A stretch of DNA of 64,000 nucleotides, taken from Cohnella sp. AR92. GTDB lineage: Bacteria; Bacillota; Bacilli; Paenibacillales; Paenibacillaceae. The position numbers were made by a program, and so were the translations under genes. This document shows, piece by piece, positions 1 through 6,772 of the stretch. Where the stretch lies: contig NZ_RZJR01000001.1 of the NCBI RefSeq assembly GCF_003990975.1, forward strand, positions 186,001 through 250,000. Reading direction: 5' to 3'. Under the pieces are notes generated by a model, which had not been told where the DNA came from, did no database searches, and was given only the letters and a program-made list of their open reading frames with translations. Positions within the stretch are counted from its first letter, which is position 1, and every line of letters begins with the position of its first letter.

Positions 1-312
1 CAGTCTCCGAAGCGTGCGCCGAGCCGGTCTTTCCGTTCTCCAGGCACCGTCTGCCGCAAGAGGTCTTGCCGCATTCGGGCCGTTTGCCGTTCCGACAACC
101 GAGGTTCCTTGAGCCATTCGGGAAGTTTGCGTCTGCTTCATCTCCACCGCACCTTCCTTTTCCTGATCCTCCGTAGTCCCGTTTAACCGATCCTCCGCTT
201 GCTTCCAGAACGCCGGGACCGACTCCTCGCCCGCTAGCTTCTCGAATCGGCTCCATGCCCGATCCGTATCAAAGACCGGGTCCTCTCCGGTCTTGTACGC
301 GTCGTCCGCCAT
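1..312 (-). CDS. Putative anti-sigma / sigma-associated protein, N-terminal part (cut by window edge)
   Basis: A reading frame runs leftwards off the window from an ATG at 312, giving 104 codons without a stop. It has a strong ribosome binding site (AGGAGGA about 10 bases upstream) and its first 44 bases overlap the 3' end of the ECF sigma gene, so the two are probably translationally coupled. The visible protein starts MADDAYKTGEDPVFDTDRAW and then becomes polar, without a membrane segment in this part. In Firmicutes the gene directly downstream of an ECF sigma gene usually encodes its anti-sigma factor, with a cytoplasmic N-terminus and a later membrane helix. That role is inferred from position only; I recognise no family in the visible part. 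Confidence 0.6.
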   Translation of the reverse strand, partial: MADDAYKTGEDPVFDTDRAWSRFEKLAGEESVPAFWKQAEDRLNGTTEDQEKEGAVEMKQTQTSRMAQGTSVVGTANGPNAARPLAADGAWRTERPARRTLRRL

Positions 313-838
313 CGTGCCGTTCCTCCTCCTGTCCGTATTTCTTTTTTAGCCGATCTTCCGCCCGGGCCAGCAGCGTGCCGACAATCTTGGGGTTAACCTC
401 CAGCCGCCGGGCGATCTCTTCGTAGCTGTATCCTTCCTCCCGCAGCAGGAGGGCGGTCTGGTCGCGGTCGGACAGCTTCCGCAGTACCCGCCGAACTACG
501 TCGATCTCCCATTCGCGGATGACCTCCGACTCCCCCGAAGGGGCGAAGCCTTCCGACCAGGCCGCCATGCGGGCGGTTTCTTTCTCCAATAGGGTCTTGC
601 TCGAAGATCGTTGTCTTAGATAATCATAGCCGACCCGGATCAGCACCCGATGCAGCCAGGCGCCGACGGCCTCCAGCCGATCCGGAGGGTTCCGGTAAAG
701 CCGCAGGAACACCTCTTGAGCCAGATCTTCCGCCGTTCCGTAATCCCCGATCAGCGCATAGAGCTTCCTCGCCACCTCGGAATAATGCTCCCGGAACAGG
801 CGCTGGAACAGCTCGGGCACCTGAGCGTCTTCCATCAT
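269..838 (-). CDS. ECF-type RNA polymerase sigma factor
   Basis: A 189-residue sigma-70 family protein of the short ECF type, which directs RNA polymerase to a stress or envelope regulon. Region 2 is visible as AEDLAQEVFLRLYRNP (about residues 36-51), followed by the helix containing AWLHRVLIRVGYDYLRQR. Region 4 runs about 110-165, with LSDRDQTALLLREEGYSYEE and the helix-turn-helix EIARRLEVNPKIVGTLLARA. The length is normal for ECF factors. The start at 838 has a GGGGGA-rich ribosome binding site; a second ATG follows at once at 835. The gene overlaps the putative anti-sigma gene downstream, and ECF operons are usually autoregulated. I see no diagnostic bipartite promoter upstream. Confidence 0.9.
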   Translation of the reverse strand: MMEDAQVPELFQRLFREHYSEVARKLYALIGDYGTAEDLAQEVFLRLYRNPPDRLEAVGAWLHRVLIRVGYDYLRQRSSSKTLLEKETARMAAWSEGFAPSGESEVIREWEIDVVRRVLRKLSDRDQTALLLREEGYSYEEIARRLEVNPKIVGTLLARAEDRLKKKYGQEEERHDGGRRVQDRRGPGL

Positions 839-1009
839 GTCGATGCCGTCCCCCTTTCAATAGTAAGACGGATGCCGAATCGAATTTATAGCAGTGCAAC
901 AAGAATTCCCATTTTGCATCCGCCGTATGAAGCGGGGCAGCGAACAACCGATTCGAACCGGGTCGCGGGGTCCGCAATGGCGAGGATTTGAGCCAAGCAT
1001 AACATGAGA

Positions 1010-1041
1010 AAGCCTCTGTTCCTATGAAGGAATAGAGGCTT
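1010..1041 (-). terminator. Probable Rho-independent terminator of the gene ending at 1065
   Basis: An inverted repeat AGCCTCTGTTCC / GGAATAGAGGCT forms a long stem about 24 bases beyond the stop codon of the leftward gene. It is followed on the minus strand by TTTCTCATGTT, a modest U-tract. Confidence 0.6.
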
Positions 1042-1064
1042 CCCTTGTTTGCCGGCAAGCGGCG

Positions 1065-1490
1065 TTAGTTCCTGGTTTTGACGGCTACCCCGCTGAAAGA
1101 GATGGGACCGACAACGGCTACACTTGTATTCGCGGTCATATTCTCCGCCGTGACCGTATAAGAGAAAGTGCCGGCTCTTACGTTTCTATCTTCAGCCTGG
1201 AAGCTAACGATATAGTTCTGTTCCGAACCCGTCGATTCGATGCCCTGCACGGTGTTGAAGATTTCGGTTTTGCCGCGGAAAACTCTAAAGCGAATCTGCC
1301 CGATGCCGGTGACTCCTCTAACGCCAATCGATGCCACCAGATCTACCCGGTTAGGTTGAGCGTTCGCCGGAATCCGTATGCGAATCGTCGCGAGACTGGA
1401 TTTGGCCGGAGAACGTCTGATTGTGAACGACCTGGCCGGATTGAAGCGGCTAAGCGGTTGAACGGCTGCCTTATCAAGGATGCGTACCAT
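1065..1490 (-). CDS. Small hypothetical protein, exosporium/spore-surface-like beta-sandwich
   Basis: A 141-residue protein without signal peptide or membrane segment. Beta-strand-like alternation runs through most of it, for example RVDLVASIGVRGVTGIGQIR and AGTFSYTVTAENMTANTSVA. Its pattern (VRILDKAAVQPLSRF at the start, IFNTVQGIE in the middle, VVGPISFSGVAV at the end) resembles small uncharacterised proteins I recall from Paenibacillus and relatives, some labelled exosporium-like; I cannot verify this. The ATG at 1490 is preferred because GAGGAG lies 9 bases upstream. The longer frame would begin with a TTG sitting directly on that ribosome binding site. It appears to be a single-gene unit ending at the hairpin near 1010-1041. 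Confidence 0.6.
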   Translation of the reverse strand: MVRILDKAAVQPLSRFNPARSFTIRRSPAKSSLATIRIRIPANAQPNRVDLVASIGVRGVTGIGQIRFRVFRGKTEIFNTVQGIESTGSEQNYIVSFQAEDRNVRAGTFSYTVTAENMTANTSVAVVGPISFSGVAVKTRN

Positions 1491-1572
1491 TCCTATCAAC
1501 TCCTCTATGTTAATGCTTCAATCTATGAAAGCATGATAGAGGATGCTTGGACGAGTATCGAAGGGTACGTGT

Positions 1573-2331
1573 TTAAATCATATTCTTCGTGGCTTGATAC
1601 ATGTTGGCCGCATAGGCGTCGATGTCGTCTCGGGACATTCGCAGACGGGCCACGGAGGTTCCGTATCCGATCTCCGCTTTGCCTTCTTCCAAGCCTTTAA
1701 AGATTCCATCCGCGAAATCGTCCAGCGGTTCTCCGTTCGAATGCAGGCCTAGGCCGCCCAGATCCGTATTCACGGCTGGAGGAGCCACTTCGATGACTTC
1801 TACGGAAGTCTCGGACAGCTGAAGCCGAAGACTCATCGTAAAGGAATGAAGCGCGGCTTTTGTTGCAGAATAAATGGGAGCGATCGCAAACGGCGTAAAG
1901 GCGAGTCCGGAAGTTACGTTAAGAATAGCGGCCGATTCTTTGGCTGCGAAATACGGCGCAAACAGCATGGAGAGATGGAACGGCGCTTCAATGTTGGTTT
2001 TAATCTCGTTATTGTAATAGTGCCAGTCGTTCTTCGCATCCGCTTTTAACACGCTGAACCGTTGTTGGGTCCCTGCATTGTTGACGAGCACATTCACGTC
2101 GGGGTAATTCTCCATTACCCAATCGAACAATGCCGTGCGATCGGATTCGACATTCAGATCGCTCGCCCGCGTGATCAAGCTTGGGAGTTTCTCTTTAGCG
2201 CTCTGAAGCACCTTCTCCCGCCGTCCGGTGACGATAACCGTATTCCCCGCCTGGATAAACCGTTCGGCGAAAGCAAGTCCGATTCCGGAACCTCCGCCTG
2301 TAATCAGGATCGTATTCCCGGTTAGCTTCAT
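1573..2331 (-). CDS. Short-chain dehydrogenase/reductase (DltE-like)
   Basis: A 252-residue classical SDR, a cytosolic NAD(P)-dependent oxidoreductase of unknown substrate. The Rossmann motif TGGGSGIG is at residues 11-18, NNAGT near 87, and the catalytic pair YSATK near 157 follows the serine of NVTSGL. The GR(R)EK context after the second strand suggests NADP(H) preference. The arrangement resembles the DltE/YqjQ group. Its ATG (2331) overlaps the stop of the upstream MerR gene in an ATGA arrangement, so the two are one translationally coupled operon and the SDR is probably the regulator's target. A longer open frame upstream of 2331 is only read-through of the MerR gene in another frame. 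Confidence 0.88.
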   Translation of the reverse strand: MKLTGNTILITGGGSGIGLAFAERFIQAGNTVIVTGRREKVLQSAKEKLPSLITRASDLNVESDRTALFDWVMENYPDVNVLVNNAGTQQRFSVLKADAKNDWHYYNNEIKTNIEAPFHLSMLFAPYFAAKESAAILNVTSGLAFTPFAIAPIYSATKAALHSFTMSLRLQLSETSVEVIEVAPPAVNTDLGGLGLHSNGEPLDDFADGIFKGLEEGKAEIGYGTSVARLRMSRDDIDAYAANMYQATKNMI

Positions 2332-2711
2332 TCTCGTTCCTCTTCTCTCTGATTGATTTGATTGGTGTAACGTTCGATTTTGAAGTCGATTCCCTTGAGG
2401 GATTCGTTCATCAGCTCGATCGTAGCCAGCACGGTCTTCTTGTGGTTCTCCATCATCTCCAGCCGGAGGTCGATGGTGCGGTCTCCTTCGGCTACCCAAT
2501 CCATATACTGCTTGATTTCGCCTATAGGCATCTGCGTATTCTTCAGGCAAAGAATGATCTCGAATAGAGCCAGCTGCCTCTCCGAGAACAACCTTCTGCC
2601 CGCTTCGTCGCGCTCGATAAACGGCAGCAGTCCTTTTTTCTCGTAATAACGGATCGTAGATTCCGGAATATGCAGCTTGGCTGCAGCTTCGCCAATCGTC
2701 AAATAGCTCAT
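2328..2711 (-). CDS. MerR-family transcriptional regulator
   Basis: A 127-residue MerR protein. The winged helix-turn-helix is at residues 4-70: YLTIGEAAAKLHIPESTIRY, then YEKKGLLPFIERDEAGRRLF. A helical dimerisation segment follows (about 75-120). There is no cysteine cluster, so it senses an organic or redox ligand rather than a metal. It resembles the group controlling aldehyde- or drug-linked oxidoreductases. It is the first gene of an operon with the SDR and has a classical MerR-type promoter with a 19-bp spacer just upstream (2754-2784), so autoregulation is likely. Confidence 0.9.
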   Translation of the reverse strand: MSYLTIGEAAAKLHIPESTIRYYEKKGLLPFIERDEAGRRLFSERQLALFEIILCLKNTQMPIGEIKQYMDWVAEGDRTIDLRLEMMENHKKTVLATIELMNESLKGIDFKIERYTNQINQREEERE

Positions 2712-2753
2712 TCGGAGGCCTCCCGAAATTCATGTTGCCCTGTCGACAAGAGT

Positions 2754-2784
2754 AGGATACGACTTGAACCATGGTTGAAGTCAA
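2754..2784 (-). promoter_or_regulatory. MerR-type promoter (19-bp spacer) with dyad operator
   Basis: On the minus strand, TTGACT (2784-2779) and TATCCT (2759-2754) are separated by exactly 19 bases. The spacer holds a near-perfect dyad, ACTTCAACCATGGTTCAAGT. An over-long spacer carrying the operator is the hallmark of MerR-activated promoters. Confidence 0.75.
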
Positions 2785-2817
2785 TCCCCTTATTTCTGCT
2801 TGCCGGAGCAAAGTAAA

Positions 2818-2839
2818 GAGCCATCCCGATAGGATGGCC
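2818..2839 (-). terminator. Rho-independent terminator of the VTT-domain gene
   Basis: Stem GCCATCC/GGATGGC with a short loop, followed on the minus strand by TCTTTACTTTG, directly beyond the stop at 2846. Confidence 0.65.
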
Positions 2840-2845
2840 CCGTTC

Positions 2846-3523
2846 TCAGGAATCGAGCGATTCCGTCCCGGCTTTCTTTTTCTTCCTGTTTTTGTTAACG
2901 CGATAGAGCAGGACGGCGAACAGAACCGCAACGGCTGCCAGCAGCAGATAGAGCCGATTGTGATCGGCGGCCGACAGCATGCTGAAGGAGACGGAGGAGA
3001 GAAGAAGGCCGTAGGCCATATTGCCGAGGGTCGTGGCGGCAACGAAGTGCGACGTTCGAATGGCGCTTAAACCGGACGCGATATTGATCAAATTCGTAGG
3101 CATGAACGGGAAAATCCGGCCGGTTAGCACGAAGACGAAGCCGTTCTTCTCGAGCTTCTCCTGGAATTGCAAGATCTTCGGGCCGGTAAAGGCGTTACGG
3201 AACAAATGACGGATCGATAAGAATACCAGGGTGCTTCCGATCACGCTGCAGAAGCAGCCGTACAAATAGCCGATCCAGAACCCGAATAGCGTGATATTGG
3301 CGGTAATGACCAGGATGAGCGGGATAAAAGTAAAAATGTTCTGCAGGGTCATCAGGACGAGCATGATCAGCAGCAGGAGGATCAGGTTGTGATGCGCCAG
3401 CTCCCGGATCTTCTCCGGAGTGATGTCGTCCACCGTCAAACCGCTGTTTCTTAATAATAAGAATAGGCAAAGAACGAATGCCAGGTAACCAAGCACGCGT
3501 ATCGTTAATTTGCGTTTATTCAT
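2846..3523 (-). CDS. TVP38/TMEM64 (VTT/DedA-like) membrane protein
   Basis: A 225-residue integral membrane protein. There is a hydrophobic helix at 7-26, then strong segments around 50-75 and 80-105, and two near the C-terminus (about 160-180 and 190-210), ending in a lysine/arginine-rich tail. The re-entrant-loop signature of the VTT family is visible as TGRIFPFMPTNLINIASGLS (about residues 134-153), preceded by a FxGFWxGxxYG segment. Family members are DedA/TMEM41-like proteins; several act as lipid scramblases or transporters, so a role in membrane lipid homeostasis is possible but the substrate is unknown. It is a single gene with its own terminator. Confidence 0.85.
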   Translation of the reverse strand: MNKRKLTIRVLGYLAFVLCLFLLLRNSGLTVDDITPEKIRELAHHNLILLLLIMLVLMTLQNIFTFIPLILVITANITLFGFWIGYLYGCFCSVIGSTLVFLSIRHLFRNAFTGPKILQFQEKLEKNGFVFVLTGRIFPFMPTNLINIASGLSAIRTSHFVAATTLGNMAYGLLLSSVSFSMLSAADHNRLYLLLAAVAVLFAVLLYRVNKNRKKKKAGTESLDS

Positions 3524-3687
3524 GACGAGCTCCTTCTGTAAGGCTATATGCCTATATTATAACGAATATCTTACTACTAAGAATCATTTTGGTTGTTTTT
3601 TTATGTTCTTCGAGACGATTCGCATCTCTTATAGTAGAATGCACTAGTGGAAGATTCGATTGGTTGAAAGGATTGAAGCATCGCATC

Positions 3688-4881
3688 ATGGAAATATCGC
3701 GACAGGAGGAACGGCGTCCGGGAGCGGCCAAGATCAGCTTTCCCATCTCGCTGCTCTCGTTAACGGTCGGGGCGTTCGCCATCGGCATGACCGAGTTCGT
3801 CATTATGGGAATTCTGCCGAACGTGGCCGAGGATTTGAACGTATCCATCTCCGCCGCCGGACAGCTTATCACGCTATATGCGTTGGGCGTAGCCGTCGGG
3901 GCTCCTATTCTCACCTTGCTTACGCAACGGATTCCCCAGAAGAGGCTGCTTATTTTTCTCATGTTATTGTTTATAGCAGGCAACGGGATATCCGTCTTCG
4001 CTCCGAATTATGCCGTTCTGATGGGCGCGCGGGTACTCACCGCCCTGACTCACGGAACTTTCTTCGGCGTCGGCGCGGTTATCGCGGCTAATCTGGTCCG
4101 TCCCGACAAGCGGGCCGGGGCCGTGTCGATCATGATGGCCGGACTCACCATCGCGAATATTCTCGGGGTGCCGCTTGGCACCTATATCGGGCAGAATATG
4201 GGGTGGCGCGCATCCTTCGGAGCGATCGCGTTGATGGGCGTGATCGCGCTGATCGGCGTCGCCATCTTGATACCGCGTCTGCCGCTGGAGAAGGCGATCG
4301 GCATTCGGCAGCAGGTGGCGGCGCTCATCCATCCGAAGCTGCTGGTGTTCCTGCTCATCTGCGCGCTGGGCAATGCGGGGCTGTTCGCCGTCTTCACTTA
4401 CATTACGCCTCTGCTGGTCGATATTACCGGCTTCGCCGAGCACAGCGTCACCTGGATTCTCGTTCTGTTCGGCATCGGCGTTACCGTCGGCAATATCATA
4501 GGGGGCAAGCTGGCGGATTGGAAGCTGATGCCTTCGATACTTGGCACGTACGCGGTCATCGTCCTGGCTTTAACGGCATTGACGTTTACGATTCATAGCG
4601 AGATCGCCGCCGTCGCGACGATCTTCGTCTGGGGTGCCGGATCCTTCGCCGTCATGCCGGGCCTCCAGGTTCGCATCATGAGCATTGCCAAGGGCGCGCC
4701 CGCTCTGGCGTCCACCTCCAGCCACTCCGCGGGCAACCTCGGGAATGCCGTGGGCGCCTTTGTCGGCGGTTGGGTTATCACGCACCTGTCGCTTGCGTCG
4801 CTGCCTTGGGTAGGGGCGGTCTTGGTCGGATTGGCTCTGGCCGTCGGAGCGGGGAGCATGCTGTCGGAGCGTCGGGGATAA
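3688..4881 (+). CDS. MFS efflux transporter (AraJ/YdhP-type, DHA1)
   Basis: A 397-residue, 12-helix major facilitator, probably a drug or sugar/arabinose-type exporter driven by proton antiport. The N-terminal signature GAFAIGMTEFVIMGILP is typical of the AraJ/YdhP group; the first helix pair is followed by the loop TQRIPQKRLL, and GVPLGTYIGQ appears in helix 5. I chose ATG 3688 because the hydrophobic core begins soon after it; a longer frame upstream adds 33 residues unlike the family. The ribosome binding site is weak (AAAGGA further upstream, next to possible TTG starts), so the exact start is not certain. The GNAT gene begins 51 bases downstream and may be co-transcribed. Confidence 0.85.
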   Translation: MEISRQEERRPGAAKISFPISLLSLTVGAFAIGMTEFVIMGILPNVAEDLNVSISAAGQLITLYALGVAVGAPILTLLTQRIPQKRLLIFLMLLFIAGNGISVFAPNYAVLMGARVLTALTHGTFFGVGAVIAANLVRPDKRAGAVSIMMAGLTIANILGVPLGTYIGQNMGWRASFGAIALMGVIALIGVAILIPRLPLEKAIGIRQQVAALIHPKLLVFLLICALGNAGLFAVFTYITPLLVDITGFAEHSVTWILVLFGIGVTVGNIIGGKLADWKLMPSILGTYAVIVLALTALTFTIHSEIAAVATIFVWGAGSFAVMPGLQVRIMSIAKGAPALASTSSHSAGNLGNAVGAFVGGWVITHLSLASLPWVGAVLVGLALAVGAGSMLSERRG

Positions 4882-4932
4882 GGGCAAAGGGGCTTCGGAG
4901 AGCAGGCGCTTAAGGAAAAGAGGGACATCAAA

Positions 4933-5379
4933 ATGAAGGATATCGTTATTCGCCCGGCCCGTCGGGAGGACCGAACGATGCTGGCGGAACTCCGGGCCGT
5001 CGTGCTTCGCGACGATCTCACGAGGCTCGGCCGGTATGACGAGGAAAGAGTCCGCCAGCGATTTTACCAGTCCTACGATCCCGAGTATACCTGGATAATG
5101 GAGACGGATGACGCCGAATTCGTTGGCTGCGTCGCCCTCAAGCCGGATGCCGACGACGGATTGTTGTTGGAGCATTTCTACATTCATCCGAGCCATCAAG
5201 GCCGCGGGATTGGAAGTTGGGCGTTAACAACGCTGCTCTCGCAATCGGAGGTTCAAGGAAAACGAGTGTCCCTCAACGTTCTGCAGGGAAGTCCTGCGCA
5301 GCGGCTGTATGAACGGTTCGGGTTCAAGGTCGACCGCGAGGATCCGGTTGACGTATTCATGTCTTTGACTCTTGAATAA
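4933..5379 (+). CDS. GNAT-family N-acetyltransferase
   Basis: A 148-residue single-domain acetyl-CoA-dependent acetyltransferase. Motif A with the pyrophosphate-binding loop is LLLEHFYIHPSHQGRGIGSW (Q-G-R-G-I-G, about residues 75-94). Motif B, AQRLYERFGFKV, is near the C-terminus. The acceptor substrate is unknown. It follows the MFS exporter in the same direction and may act with it in detoxification, but that rests only on proximity. An AT-rich repeat region starts just after its stop. Confidence 0.88.
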   Translation: MKDIVIRPARREDRTMLAELRAVVLRDDLTRLGRYDEERVRQRFYQSYDPEYTWIMETDDAEFVGCVALKPDADDGLLLEHFYIHPSHQGRGIGSWALTTLLSQSEVQGKRVSLNVLQGSPAQRLYERFGFKVDREDPVDVFMSLTLE

Positions 5380-5393
5380 GGGTTCCTGCTCGA

Positions 5394-5576
5394 TTCGAAT
5401 GTATGCGATTTTTCAAGTTTATTTGGAGTAACATGACGAAAATCAGAGATTATATTCGAAAAATCGCATAGATTCGGAGGGCAACTCCAAAAACCGGTAA
5501 ATGTATATGATAATTCATATACAATGGGTGAATTAGCCGATGGATAAGGAAATAAATATGAAAATTCGAATACAAT
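5394..5576. repeat. AT-rich paired-hairpin intergenic repeat, copy A
   Basis: Two adjacent imperfect inverted-repeat units lie in an AT-rich island between genes. Unit 1 has arms CGAATGTATGCGATTTTTC and GAAAAATCGCATAGATTCG. Unit 2 has the dyad TGTATATGA/TTCATATACA and ends with a block (5556-5576) that is identical to 59611-59631. Copies B (21220-21405) and C (59504-59670) share the arm pattern. I see no coding potential in it. Confidence 0.7.
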
Positions 5577-5614
5577 GGCCACCTTCGCTCTCACCCGCCT
5601 CTTCACAACAACTT

Positions 5615-5643
5615 AAAAAGCCGCCAATGGCGGCTTTTTTTTT
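5615..5643. terminator. Bidirectional Rho-independent terminator
   Basis: AAAAAGCCGCC-AAT-GGCGGC followed by nine Ts. The A-run and T-run on both sides let it serve the rightward GNAT gene and the leftward decarboxylase remnant, whose stop codon lies at 5642-5644. Confidence 0.85.
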
Positions 5644-5800
5644 AATCGGCTCCGAACACTCTCTTGGCTACCGACAGCGCGGAAGCGGCGCGAGGCCATC
5701 CCGCATAGAAAGCCAGGTGCGTGATCGCCTCCGCCAATTCCTCCGGCTTCAGCCCGTTCTCCACGGCTAACTTCAGGTGATACGGGAGCTGCTCCGCAGC
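5642..5800 (-). pseudogene. 3' remnant of a carboxymuconolactone decarboxylase (AhpD-fold) gene
   Basis: The minus strand reads EQLPYHLKLAVENGLKPEEL, then AEAITHLAFYAGWPRAASAL and SVAKRVFGAD before a TAA at 5642-5644. This is the well-conserved C-terminal half of the CMD/AhpD-fold family. The frame is closed upstream by a TGA at about 5806, and no start, ribosome binding site or N-terminal CMD sequence is present. Only about 50 codons survive. The break point lies against the start of a LysR gene remnant read in the opposite direction, so one deletion appears to have removed both 5' ends. The original gene was probably the LysR target. Confidence 0.8.
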
Positions 5801-6561
5801 TGTTCAGAAGAGGGTGGGATGCTCAACTGACCGGAGCCGGACGGATCTTCGCCGGGGAAGTGGATCGCCTGATCGAGCATTGGAACGGAGTGGCCGAGCT
5901 TGCGCGCGGATTGCAGCTCGACGAAGTGGGGAGCTTGCGCGTCGGAGCTATCGAATCCTGCATGGAGAGCGCGATTGCCGGATCCGTGCGTCGATTCCAG
6001 CAACGGAAGCCGCGCGTGGCCTGCCAGATCGTAACGGGGAATACCGACCAGTTGGCGCATTCTCTGCTCGGCGACGAACTCGACTTCGCCGTGTGCGGCG
6101 AGCCGCCGGAATCGTCCGGCTTTTACTTCGAGCCGCTTTATCGCGAGCATACGATACTCGTCGCGGACCATAATCATCCGCTGGCTCGAAGAGACTCCGT
6201 GAACTTCGAGGAGATTCTGGGCTATCCGGTTACGGCAGGGGGCCGAACTTGCTTGTACCATATGCAGTTCGCCAAGCATCTTGCCCGGTATAAGGAATCG
6301 CCTCTCCTGCTGAATACGGTCAATCGGATCTCGTCCATTCCTTATTTTATCCGAGGGACGCTTGCCGTCGGCGTCGTGCTGGAATCCACTCCGTTGATTC
6401 CCGAGGTCGCAAGACTGAATGTCCGGCTGGATCTACCCCGCATTCCGGTCGGCTTCCTGCAGGCCCGCAAGCAAATCTTCGCCGCCGAATCGTCCGCGCG
6501 GCTGCTTCAACGGATTATTCAGGAGGATCTAGGACAGGAAGGGCGAGTGGGGGCGGGATAG
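5797..6561 (+). pseudogene. LysR-family regulator lacking its DNA-binding domain
   Basis: The reading frame opens with LFRRGWDAQLTGAGRIFAGE, which is the end of the LysR helix-turn-helix domain (normally LF-R...LT-AG), and continues through a complete effector-binding domain of about 235 residues (for example GSLRVGAIESCMESAIAG). The first 55-60 residues, with the whole recognition helix, are missing. A GTG at 5860 is available but has no ribosome binding site. The product, if made, could not bind DNA in the LysR manner. Its original partner was almost certainly the decarboxylase whose remnant lies head to head with it. The gene ends before a good terminator. Confidence 0.8.
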
Positions 6562-6622
6562 TCCTGCCGTCCCGCCTCCATGGGGATCTATCTAATCCTA
6601 TGCCAATTCAGTATGGATTCTT

Positions 6623-6661
6623 AAAGCGAAGGCCCTTCATCAGGCGCCTTCGCTTTTTGTT
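6623..6661 (+). terminator. Rho-independent terminator after the LysR remnant
   Basis: AGCGAAGGC ... GCCTTCGCT stem followed by TTTTTG. Confidence 0.8.
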
Positions 6662-6684
6662 ACAGCTAGTAATAAATATTTCTC

Positions 6685-6756
6685 TATACTGTGTTGATCA
6701 TATACTGTTTACGTAATATACTGTATCTGCGAGTTACAGTTTATGGCGTATACAGT
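6685..6756 (+). promoter_or_regulatory. DHA2 exporter promoter covered by five 16-bp-spaced operator boxes
   Basis: Octamers start every 16 bases: TATACTGT at 6685, 6701 and 6717, GTTACAGT at 6733 and TATACAGT at 6749. The third coincides with a -10 box (TATACT, 6717-6722) placed 17 bases after TTGATC (6694-6699). The last ends just before the ribosome binding site of the exporter. The 13-mer ATATACTGTTTAC at 6700-6712 recurs, inverted, in front of the TetR gene (9253-9265), so the TetR protein is the likely ligand. Confidence 0.65.
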
Positions 6757-6772
6757 AAAGGAGTGGGTTCTC

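Noticed and set aside
2332-3042. Upstream extension of the SDR reading frame to 489 codons
   Set aside because: The extension reads through the MerR and VTT genes in another frame. The SDR start at 2331 overlaps the MerR stop and begins exactly at the Rossmann fold.
5540-5770. Small plus-strand ORF of 76 codons
   Set aside because: It runs through repeat copy A, the bidirectional terminator and the antisense of the decarboxylase remnant.
6685-6756. 16-bp-periodic array considered as a CRISPR remnant or iteron origin
   Set aside because: Repeat units are 8-base boxes within a 16-base period, far too short for CRISPR. They sit on a core promoter with no rep gene nearby, so an operator array explains them.
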